Assembly (NCBI GenBank): GCA_021613375.1
Contig: CM038722.1
Coordinates: 24,904,441 to 24,968,440, forward strand
Direction of reading: 5' to 3'
DNA: 64,000 nt
Source of the DNA: Megaleporinus macrocephalus
Taxonomy: Eukaryota; Chordata; Actinopteri; Characiformes; Anostomidae
How positions within the stretch are numbered: position 1 is the first letter of the stretch; every line of letters begins with the position of its first letter. The position numbers and the translations under genes are program-made. A model generated the notes under the pieces. The model was not told the origin of the DNA, ran no database searches, and worked only from the letters and a program-made list of their open reading frames with translations. Positions 36,774 to 49,675 of the stretch are shown piece by piece.

Positions 36774-39700
36774 GTATAACAACATATTACAAAATATCGA
36801 GTTCTACTCTTTATTTTGAAATTTCTTCGTCTGAACTAAACGGGAGAACTTCTATTTATATCACCGCTGTCCAACAAGTATCTTCATTTTTGTTGATTTT
36901 TTAAAAATTAGTTTTAACACAACAGCTGCCATTTACATCGTGTGAAAATTTTATGATGAACGGATCAAAAGAAATGCTGCAAAATAGCTTGGAAATTATT
37001 CTGGTTCCATTGACTTGCATTGAAAGTGAAGACAGTTTTTGGACTCTCCTGTAAGGTTGCCATTATAGAGATACGTGTCTTTCTTTGGACTAGAATTTTC
37101 TAAAATCTGCTTAAGCAGGCAGTGGGGCATGGAGGGTGGAGTCCCGATAACTGGTAATAAGGTAAAGGGGGGTGATAAAGTACACTGTCTATAACTACAG
37201 ACCTACAAATGCACCTATATGATAAGTGGAGCTGATACAATGGGTCAATGGGTGGTGGAAATACAAGGAGGGGTTCTTAAGAAGTGGCCAGTAGGAGTAT
37301 ATGGTCCCTCTTACCCTGACCTTTCCATCAGTTATCAAAGAGAAATGGCTTTGCAAAACACAAAGAAAAAAATATATATACCTCCACTTTTGGGTGGAAC
37401 CACTGGTTTCTTTGGATCTGTAGAAACAGACAGTATAAACGGGTTATTAGAAGAATTTGTTTTATTAAGATCTTATTAAAACACATCAATAACCCGATCT
37501 GTATCTGCAACACTCTAACATTAAACACAGTCAGGAGTGAATGGGAGGCATTTTCTAAAGACGTAAAGGTCATATGGCTGTGTGTCTATGTGGGGAGTCT
37601 TATTCATTGGCACCGGCTTTGTGCTATAATTGTCTTTTTATAAATAAACACACACAGTCTGGAACGACCCTCCGTCAGTCACGGCAGTGTGCGTTTGCGC
37701 GTGTGTGTTTGTGTTTTACCTCCAGCTGGTTTCTCTGGATCTACAAGAAAAATGAACATTTCAACACATTTAATTATCATTAGAAAACAATTTAGCACAC
37801 AGAGGCAAACTTTCTCACACACAGTTAAACAGAGACGTAAACAAAACTCGCTTAAAAACATGAACAAAGCACAGCGGCTCGTACCGTTATCAAAGGCGTC
37901 CAAGATGTTGAAATCACCTGTCAATCAAACACAAAGCCAGTAAACAACCCGAGATAGCAATCAAACTCTAAATCAAACGCTCGCTATCCAAGATATCAAG
38001 ACCTACATGATATTGCAAAGGAAATGAACCCATCAACTGGCACATAATATCTCTTTGTTTCTCATCAACCGTACCTCTAGCAACCCTACTATCTCTTGAT
38101 TAGGTCACTATATCACATCACACTTCATATCATTCCACATCAGATTTTATTATACTTGATTATTACCAAGTCAATAAACATTCTGTTATTATTAATGTAG
38201 TTAAAAAAACATGAATATGGTCAACTTCTCATAGCAACTCCTTCATCTCATAGCAACTCCTTCATGAACCTGAAGTTCTTAAGCATAAAAGTAACTGTCT
38301 TCACCAGATCTATCAGGTGAACCAGATCATTTGGGGGCGGGGCTGTTTCCTGCTCAAAATTAAGCAGGAAACGAAATATTTGGAACAGAAACAAAGAAAT
38401 ATGGAAAGAAAACAAAAACTAAAAGAAAAATGTGGTGGCAGAAAGAAGAAGAACATGGTTGAGAGATATTGACAAAAAATTATATCTGGATATTTTCTGT
38501 AATTAAATAACGACACTAAATGATATTTTGCTTAATTTAAAAATGTGTTTGTAAAAGTCTTATATTTTACTAGCTGGCACTTCTTATCCATCCATCCATT
38601 ATCTACCTCCGCTTTATCCTGCTAGTCAGGGTCACGGGGTTGTCTCTGCTGAAGTTTGCTGAGTGTGTCTTTTGTCAGACACCTTAGTTGGTTTAGGTCT
38701 GTCTTGGACAGCGCGCTCCTGAAGCTCTTCATACTCCTCATACTCTGTTCATACTCCTCACACTCTCCTCACACTCTCTTCATACTCTCTTCATACTCTC
38801 TTCACACTCTCTTCACACTCTCTTCATACTCTCTTCACACTCTCCTCACACTCTCCTCACACTCTCCTCACACTCTCTTCATACTCTCTTCATACTCTCT
38901 TCATACTCTCTTCATACTCTCCTCACACTCTCTTCATACTCTCCTCACACTCTCTTCATGCTCCTGAGGGCAGTCGTGGCCTGAAGGATAGGGATCCGGT
39001 CTTGTCGCCGGTTCGACCCCTGGGATCCCCCAGGCCACGACTGAGGTGCCCTTGAGCGAGGCACCTAACCCCTACTGCTCCCCGGGCGCCGTGGATAGGG
39101 CTGCCCACGTGTGCTCACTGCCCCCTAGTGTGTTCACTAGTGTGTGTGTATATGTGGGTGTTTCACTGCACGGACGGGTTAAATGCGGAGGTCAAATTCC
39201 GCTGTGTGCAAAATCACATGTGACTAATTTGAGATTCTAAATTCTAATTCTAAAATCCTCATACTCCTCATACTCTCTTCATATTCTCTACATACTCTCC
39301 TCATACTCCTCATACTCTCTACATACTCCTCATACTCTCTTCATATTCTCTACATACTCTCCTCATACTCTCTACATACTCTCTACATACTCCTCATACT
39401 CTCTTCATATTCTCTACATACTCTCCTCATACTCTCTTCATACTCTCTTCATACTCTCTTCATATTCTCTACATACTCTCCTCATATTCTCTACATACTC
39501 TCCTCATACTCTCTTCATATTCTCTACATACTCTCCTCATACTCTCTTCATACTCTCTTCATACTCTCTTCATACTCTCTACATACTCTCCTCATACTCC
39601 TCATACTCTCTTCATACTCTCCTCATACTCTCTTCATACTCTCCTCATACTCTCCTCATACTCTCCTCATACTCTCTTCATACTCTCCTCATACTCTCCT

Positions 39701-42700
39701 CATACTCTCTTCATATTCTCTTCATACTCTCTTCATATTCTCTACATACTCTCCTCACACTCTCTTCATACTCTCTTCATATTCTCTACATACTCTCCTC
39801 ACACTCTCTTCATACTCTCTTCATATTCTCTTCATACTCCTCATACTCTCTTCATATTCTCTTCATACTCTCCTCATATTCTCTTCATACTCTCTTCATA
39901 CTCTCTTCATACTCTTCATACTCTCCTCATATTCTCTTCATACTCTCTTCATACTCTCTTCATACTCTTCATACTCTCCTCATACTCTCTTCATACTCTC
40001 CTCACACTCTCTTCATACTCTCTTCATATTCTCTACATACTCTCCTCACACTCTCTTCATACTCTCTTCATATTCTCTTCATACTCCTCATATTCTCTTC
40101 ATACTCTCTTCATACTCTCTTCATACTCTTCATACTCTCCTCATACTCTCTTCATACTCTCTTCATACTCTCTTCATACTCTCTTCACACTCTCTTCATA
40201 CTCTCTTCATACTCTCTACATACTCTCCTCATACTCTCTTCATATTCTCTTCATACTCTCTTCATACTCTCTTCATACTCTCCTCATACTCTCCTCATAC
40301 TCTCTTCATACTCTCTTCATACTCTCTTCATACTCTCTTCATACTCTCTTCATACTCTCCTCATACTCTCCTCATACTCTCCTCATATTCTCTTCATACT
40401 CTCTTCATACACTCCTCACACTCTCTTCATATTCTCTACATACTCTCTACATACTCCTCATACTCTCTTCATACTCTCTTCATATTCTCTTCATACTCTC
40501 TTCATACTCTCTTCATACACTCCTCATACTCTCTTCATACTCTCTTCATATTCTCTTCATACTCTCCTCATACTCTCCTCATACTCTCCTCATACTCTCC
40601 TCATACTCTCCTCATACTCTCATCCTCTGTTCATACTCCTCATACTCTCTTCATACTCTCTTCATATTCTCTTCATACTCTCTTCATATTCTCTTCATAC
40701 TCTCTTCATACTCTCATCCTCTCTTCATACTCCTCATACTCTCTTCATACTCTCTTCATATTCTCTTCATACTCTCTTCATACACTCCTCATACTCTCCT
40801 CCTCTGTTCATACTCCTCATACTCTCTTCATACTCTCTTCATATTCTCTTCATACACTCTTCATACTCTCTTCATACTCCTCATCCTCTCTTCATACTCT
40901 CTTCATACTCTCTTCATACTCCTCTTCATACTCTCTTCATACTCTCTTCATACTCCTCATACTCTCTTCATACTCCTCACACTCTCATCTTCTCTACATA
41001 CTCTCTTCATACTCTCTTCATATTCTCTACATACTCTCCTCACACTCTCTTCATACTCTCTTCATATTCTCTACATACTCTCCTCACACTCTCTTCATAC
41101 TCTCTTCATATTCTCTTCATACTCTCTTCATACTCTCTTCATATTCTCTTCATACTCTCCTCATATTCTCTTCATACTCTCTTCATATTCTCTTCATACT
41201 CTCCTCATATTCTCTACATACTCTCCTCACACTCTCTTCATACTCTCTTCATATTCTCTTCATACTCTCTTCATACTCTCTTCATATTCTCTTCATACTC
41301 TCTTCATATTCTCTTCATACTCTCTTCATATTCTCTTCATACTCTCCTCATATTCTCTTCATACTCTCTTCATACTCTCTTCATACTCTCTTCATACTCT
41401 CCTCATACTCTCCTCATACTCTCCTCATACTCTCTTCATACTCTCTTCACACTCTCTTCACACTCTCTTCACACTCTCTTCATACTCTCTACATACTCTC
41501 CTCATACTCTCTTCATATTCTCTTCATACTCTCTTCATACTCTCTTCATACTCTCCTCATACTCTCTTCATACTCTCTTCATACTCTCCTCATACTCTCT
41601 TCATACTCTCTTCATACTCTCTTCATACTCTCTTCATACTCTCCTCATACTCTCCTCATATTCTCTTCATACTCTCTTCATACACTCCTCACACTCTCTT
41701 CATATTCTCTACATACTCTCTACATACTCCTCATACTCTCTTCATACTCTCTTCATATTCTCTTCATACTCTCTTCATACTCTCTTCATACACTCCTCAT
41801 ACTCTCTTCATACTCTCTTCATATTCTCTTCATACTCTCTTCATACACTCCTCATACTCTCCTCATACTCTCCTCATACTCTCCTCATACTCTCCTCATA
41901 CTCTCATCCTCTGTTCATACTCCTCATACTCTCTTCATACTCTCTTCATATTCTCTTCATACTCTCTTCATATTCTCTTCATACTCTCTTCATACTCTCA
42001 TCCTCTCTTCATACTCCTCATACTCTCTTCATACTCTCTTCATATTCTCTTCATACTCTCTTCATACACTCCTCATACTCTCCTCCTCTGTTCATACTCC
42101 TCATACTCTCTTCATACTCTCTTCATATTCTCTTCATACACTCTTCATACTCTCTTCATACTCCTCATCCTCTCTTCATACTCTCTTCATACTCTCTTCA
42201 TACTCCTCATACTCTCTTCATACTCCTCTTCATACTCTCTTCATACTCCTCATACTCTCTTCATACTCCTCACACTCTCATCTTCTCTACATACTCTCTT
42301 CATACTCTCTTCATATTCTCTACATACTCTCCTCATACTCTCCTCATACTCCTCACACTCTCTTCATACTCCTCACACTCTTCATCTTCTCTACATACTC
42401 TCCTCATACTCCTCACACTCTCTTCATACTCTCTACATACTCTCCTCATACTCTTCATACTCCTCACACTCTCTTCATACTCCTCACACTCTCTTCATAC
42501 TCTCTACATACTCTCCTCATACTCCTCACACTCTCTTCATACTCTCTTCATACTCTCTTCATACTCTCCTCATCCTCTCTTCATACTCTCTTCATACTCT
42601 CCTCATACTCTCCTCATACTCTCCTCATACTCTCCTCATACTCTCTTCATACATGTGGAGTCGAGGCGTTTTGACTGTTGTTGTTTACCAGTCAGTACTG

Positions 42701-45700
42701 TACTTGATAACGCCAGCTCACACTCCGTTAACACAGCAATTCAGATATTATCATAGACAATATATATCGCACACCTCTACATAGGGCAAGAGTACACAGA
42801 GTACTCAAGAGTGTCACTACTGATCAGCCTGTCCTCCATCTTCTATTTTCATGAGTCTTCTGCCTGTGCCCAGCCATACGTCTTTACTGGTTGACGTTCC
42901 AGATGTTTCTGGTCCTGGAAGGTGCATCATTGTGAAGTCTTGTATGGTACACCAGGCATTTCTGAGCACAGTGGTTTCCTGTTTTGGTTTTACTGCTATG
43001 ATCTCAGTTTTCTGTATCCTGTCTACTGAGTTTCAGATGACGTTCTGGTTTGTTTGTCTGATATATTGCCTTGATGTGATGGTTTTGACCGGGGCTGTTA
43101 ACGAGTACAACTTCGTTTTTGTTTTGATAAACTTGCATTTGATTCGTTCGAAAAGTAGCGGCGTTAATTGTCAAAGCTAATGCAGCATCCTAACTGAAAA
43201 ACACTGGGTTACTGATGCTGTAACACCCTCTAGTCGGTAGGCACCCATAGAGCTAGGCCTTTAACTTAGGCTACAAATGTCAAAACTCAACATATATTAA
43301 CTTCTGCTAGCACCTCAATAGGATTCCAGCCATTGTTTTGGCTGGAATCCTATTGCCATGCCATGGTGATAAGATCTTGAACACTGATAAGGCTGAAGTT
43401 ATAAGCCACCTTAAAAGGTGCAGAAGTTCCATTCTGGTGCTCAAGTGCTCAATGTGTAAAGCTTTATTTTATTAGCAGCCTCTGTTTCTCAAATACTCTC
43501 ACGAGAAGAACTTCTGTTATCTGAGATTCCCCATTAAAATTTCTAACTACTTTCCATTTGTGGTTGGACACAAAGGAATTTGGCTTCTGCATTTACCCCC
43601 CTGTGAACCGTACAGTAAAACACCCACATATACACACACTAAGAGGCAGTGAGCACACTTCCCCAGAGCGGTGGGCAGCCCTATCTACAGGGCTTGAGGA
43701 GAAGCTGTGGGTTGGGTGTCCTGCTTAAGCGCATTTCTAACGTGTCCTGACGGTTCAGGGGATCAAGCCAGCGACCATCCCTCACAAGACTGGTTCCCCA
43801 ACCTCCAGCCCACAACTGCCTCTATGTGATAGCATATGATAACAGCTAACAGCAGTTGAGTGTTTGTTCCCCCACTCAGGGGTCAATAGGAGCAGAACCA
43901 CAGCATCAAGTTAAAGACTTCTAGGCACAAATGTTTGGTTGGCCCCTACTTGGCTATCGTTTTTGGATAGTCAGTGATTTTTCCATCACTGCAGGGTATG
44001 GGTGGGCGGTAGATCAGTTTAAAGCCGAATATGATGTTCTGCAAACTAACCTTGAGCGTGAGCAGCTTGAATGACTCCTATAAACTCAACAAAATGGTGT
44101 TTTAGACAAAACTGCATCCCTGAGGGCCACTTGCAACCGTTGCTGTGTTTCTATAGCGGCGCGAGGGTGCACAAGATGCAGTCGCAGGGTTGAGCACCTG
44201 GAGTGAAGGGCTCAAACAAACGAGAAGCTGCAAGAGAGGATGACTACAGACTGCTTTTATACTACTGTGCAATAGTATTACTGTTACAATAATGATAAAA
44301 AATAGCGGCAGCAATGATAACAGAGCTGTTAATAATTATTTTGTTTGCAGTGTTTGTACTATTAGTGTTACTATTGTACTTTTTTTTTTATACATTGTGA
44401 TGTCATATTGTCATCGTCTGAACACAGTTCATCTCACCTATACTGCAGACTACACAATGGGTATGCAAATGTACAGAGTGAATTGGAAAGAAAGCAGCAA
44501 AGCTAAAGCATGCTGCCACAACAGGCATGGAATGTTTTTACTACAGTCAACTGATATTTCACATTTGCATGTGTCAACTGTCAACTGCTACTCGATCAGC
44601 CCTCCCTCTCACTGATCCTGTGGATCTTCAAAGCTTCAAAGGACATTTGAAAGGTTCAGTAGCTACAAAGCCCCCGAAAGTTAGATGGTATCGATGGTTG
44701 AATGGTTGCTGATTGGAGGAGAAAATGAAGCAGATGGACAGGAAACACGTGGGCGGTGTCAGGATGTGCCACTAGTAAACTTTCCACTGCGAGTCAGCTG
44801 TTTATATTTTGTCATAATTGCCCACAGAGGCTCCCTGGTGGCTCGGACCCCTGGACATCTGGCTATAATTCCCATAAGGTCAAATAATTCAACTGCAGTT
44901 TGTTTCAAGGTTCAAGGTAAGTGTGCTCGATAACATGACCGTGCATCTTATACTACTGGGAAATACTGAACGGCTGAGTTTTTGATATATCATATGTTTC
45001 AGGGATATGACTGAACCTGTTAAAGCGTCTGACTCATAAGGAAAGCAGGGATGACACTAACGCCGAGTTGGCTTGATCTCATTTGCGTGAAGCTTTTGTA
45101 AGTGGCCCTGCTCGTTTCATTCATTAGCCTTGCATTCATTTATTCATTCAGAGTCTTTTAAATTATAGCAATTAAGGCTAATCATCGAAAATTATTTAGT
45201 ACCAGAGGTGTCAAGTGATGAAGTACAAATACTTCGTTCTCTTACATTATCAGTACTTTCTACTCCTTACATTTACACTCCATTATCAGTACTTTCTACT
45301 CCTTACATTTACACTCCATTATCAGTACTTTCTACTCCTTACATTTACACTCCATTATCAGTACTTTCTACTCCTTACATTTACACTCCATTATCAGTAC
45401 TTTCTACTCTTTACATTTACACTCCATTATCAGTACTTTCTACTCCTTACATTTACACTCCATTATCAGTACTTTCTACTCCTTACATTTACACTCCATT
45501 ATCAGTACTTTCTAGTCCTTACATTTTAAACATAGTCTTGTTACTACTATTTCATTTACAGCTTGTTTTAATTCATGTACATTTACATTTCAGTAAAGAT
45601 TATTAATAACATGTCTTTGAAGTTTGACTGCATCATTACAATACTTATAGACTAGTCATCATATCTTCTGCTCCATGAAACACATGTTAATGTTCAGTAG

Positions 45701-46764
45701 TACACAGATATGCTTCTTTAATATATTTACATTGTATTAAACTACATTCATTCTCAATGGGCGTATATGCGGCTGAAACAGGAAGCCTAGAACATCCCAA
45801 ATTTATCAACGTTAACATTTTAATATAACATTATAGTCATTATGGCTTTTAGAAGAATGGGGTTTTTGGGGGAGGTGGGCTAGTGCATTATAGACCCCTG
45901 TGGTGAGGCCTAAGCTTTTGTCCTTAATAGCATATTTTTTCTCTTACATTACTTTTACTTTTATACTTTAAGTAGTTCTAAAAGCAGTACTTTTACACTT
46001 TTACTAGAGTAAAAAGCTTAAGTTGATACTTCAACTTTTACAGAAGTATTTTTAAATCCTAGTATCTATACTTCTATACTTCACAGTCCAAACACATGCA
46101 TGTTAGATTGCTCGATCACTCTAAATAGCCTGTAGGTGTGCGTGAGTGTATGTTGGCCATGCGTTTAACTGGCGACCTGTCCATGGTGTACCTCGCCTTC
46201 ATCTGATGACACAGGAATTGGCTCCAGACCCCCCGTGACCCTGTCTAGTGGGATAATTTGGAAGATAATGGATGGATGGATGGATGGAATAAACTGGCAG
46301 AGGTGCATAATACAAACTGTGGGCTCGGTGTTGTTACAATTAGCAACTAACAACCCTAGAAAGAAATTATAATTGGGTGGGCGGCACGTTAAAGGGTAGA
46401 GAGTCTCGTACCAGTGCCTCCGGTTTTGGATGGATCTCCTGCAGGCTTCTTTGGCTCCTTTGGTGTGTCTGAAAGTTGTAAAAACCAAACAAACACAAGG
46501 ACATGGAACACATCACTCAGGAAAACAGACTTCTGGGACAGAATGAAACCTCCCGCCCCTTCAGTATACTCAAACACATTCAATATACGAGTGCTTCAGA
46601 AGTCTGGACTCTACCTGGACCGAGGGCATCAGAGAGGTCTAAAAAATCTGGAAGACAGCCAAACAGAGACATGCTGTTAGACAGAACACACACACACACA
46701 GATGTATGCACAAACTATACGTTTTAAACAAGTTAAACATCGTCTACAAAACATAATGAGATGC

Positions 46765-46804
<40 letters not shown>

Positions 46805-49620
46805 ATTCAGCTTGCATGTGGTCTTACCATTATCTCCGTCAGCCTTTGGGGGGGCTTGGGCTGTAGGAACGACAATTATTACTTGAATGATATTAAAGCA
46901 ACCAATCTGAGGCCTCGCTTACAGCACACGGCAGCCAAACTCAAACTCGTGAAAAGGAATACAAAAGAAACAATTTATAATTTATATTTATAATCTGACT
47001 GGAAAACTTCTGGGTCTAGAGCCCTATCCAAATGTTTTGGCGTCTCTAGTCAAATTACATTCAAAAACATGTGTGTTCATTTTATCAGCTCTGTTCACAG
47101 AACAGGAGCACTTTGTAGTTCCACAACTACAGACTGTAGTTCATCTGCTTCCCTGTATACTGTGTTTATCCCCCTTTCACCCTGTTCTTCAATGATCAGG
47201 TCCTGATCCCAAAGGACCACCAGAGAAGCAGATATTATGTGGGTGGTGGGTGATTCTTAGCACTGCAGTGACACTGACGAGGTGGTGGTGTGTTAGTGTG
47301 TGTTGTCCTGGTGTGAGTGGATCAGCCACAGCAGTGCTGCTGGAGTGTTTAAACACTGTCTCCACTCACTGTCCACTCTGTTAGGTCCACCTTATAGATG
47401 TGAAGTCAAAGACAGTTTGTGTTATCTAGTTCTTCATCAGTGGTCACAGGACACTGTTGGCTGGATGTTGCTGGTTGGTGGACTGTTCTCAGTCCAGCAG
47501 TGACACTGCAGTGCTAAGAATGATCTGCATCCCTAATAGTACCTGCTCTGGAATTGCTGAACTACAAAGTGCTCCTATAATGTGTGTGTATGTACATATA
47601 AGACTCTAGAAATTCCTTTAAACAACAAGCACTGAAAAAATTCTGTATTGAATTTACTTTTAAACATATAAAACAGATTAACTAGCAACACACAATACTT
47701 CTCCAGAAGTAAGAGTTTTCTATATAACCAATTAACTGCTGCTTAAAAAAAAACACAAAACTAGCAAAGAAATAAGGAAATACTAAACATATAATTAAAA
47801 AATAATAATAATTAACAATAATAAACATATGCTTACAACAGCTAAACAACAAATATAATAAAACATGCTCATAAAGTGTTCATAGATGAATTAAAGACAT
47901 GAAAAAGAACTGTACCTGGTTTAGTAGGAACTGGATCATCTTTAAAAGAGAATACCACAATTAGTATTACACACACACACACACATATATATATATAGGC
48001 CGAAATTTCTCCAATTTAGCTGATTGCGAGAGCCCACCGAAAATGAGCTTACAAATGAGCTTAATTTCTGTATTCTGTTTCGTTGAAACCCCCTCTGGCC
48101 AGGTCCTTGCAATGCCTGAAGCGCTAGGTTCAGAAACACATACCCTTTCATTTTCAACAGACTGACTAAAGTAGCGGCCTCGCAGGAACAGTTGGCATTT
48201 ACGGCGTGTAAAATTAGTCAAATCAATGTGTCTCGTTAGGGAACCAAGACAAAAACATTTAACACTACTAATCTGATATGACATTTAAGAGCACACTATG
48301 CGACTAAATACAGTGAGTATCAGCAAACAGCAGAGCTAGCATGCACAGCTAGCACAAAACAAACAACCTAGAACACCATACAGACCAGATCTGACCGGTA
48401 CAAACAGTCTACGTTTAATGGTTGCATTTTTTTGTTTAAAATAACCAGAGTCTGCGTTGACTGCATTTATTTAATTTATTTTTTCGTTTTATATTAAGGG
48501 TCTAATTTTAATGATGGCAGTATTGGCGATATTTATTTATTCACTTTGTTTATTTACTGATAATTTTGTTAAAAATATTATGCTTTTTCACATGAGCTCG
48601 CTAAAAATGGTAATAAACCAGTTTAGACCACGTTTCATAACTTGCTAGCGCTAATAACTACATGTAGCCCTGCCGTGGCATATAGCCCCACCCTTGATCG
48701 GTATTGGCTATCTGCCGATCGTGCTGAAAGGAGATCAAGCTCCAAAACAGCTTGGGAAAAAAAATCTGGTTCTTATAACTATAAGTGGAAGTAAAGACAG
48801 TTTCTGTTCTCTCCTGTAAAGTTATTATTTTGAAGATACTTGTTTTTTCATTAGACATAAATGATATGAATTCATTCTAAATACTCACAAAAGCAATTCA
48901 GTTCCAAATGGATTTACAATGAGTGAGATATAATCGCTGTCACAAGAAAAACAAGTAGCTCCAAATAAGCAGCTTCACAGGAGAGAGAAAAACATTCTTC
49001 ACTTTCAATGTGAATGTGAATGTGAATGTCAGTGTGGAGCTTTTCTATTAGTGTAATCATCATGAAATGAAATGATAAAGGACCACTAAGAAACGTATAT
49101 TATATATTATAATAAGTTACTTACTGTCCAGAAGGACTCGCTCTGATTCTCCTGTTAGCTTACTCTGTAGTTAGTAAGTGGTGATTGGAAGGACTGAGTA
49201 CTCGTTATGTAACTATATGGAAAGTTAAGGACTACTCAAAATTCCTAACTGATGCTGTATTGCTTGAGCAAACAAAAAAACTCTTGTATTTACAACAAAA
49301 TACTATATTGCAGTAGGGCAATCAAGAACCACCTACTTTGACTGGAAGAGGCCATGTGACTGATACACAAACCAACTAATTACAGATTAAGAGGGTTCCT
49401 GCTAAATTAGTTGGATTGGATCTGGTGGCTGGGAAGTTTACACTAAACTGTACACAGTTCTGCAATGCTGGGACACATGAGTGGCCCACGAGCTGTTCAC
49501 TGTAGCCTATACAGGTAGGTTTTTAATAAGGTGTATGAGAAATATTTAAACTTGCAATATCACTGCTATTTATCAGCCTTTCTGATTGAACTGGATCACA
49601 GGTCCTTTTATACACAACAC

Positions 49621-49675
<55 letters not shown>

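Noticed and set aside
38656..38967. Open frame rich in Ser-Leu-His-Thr, and similar frames at 63561-63950
   Set aside because: These are translations of the 11-bp satellite; the frame depends only on which variants happen to lack stops.
45208..45606. SVLSTPYIYTPL repeat frame
   Set aside because: It is an artefact of the 36-bp minisatellite (12-codon period).
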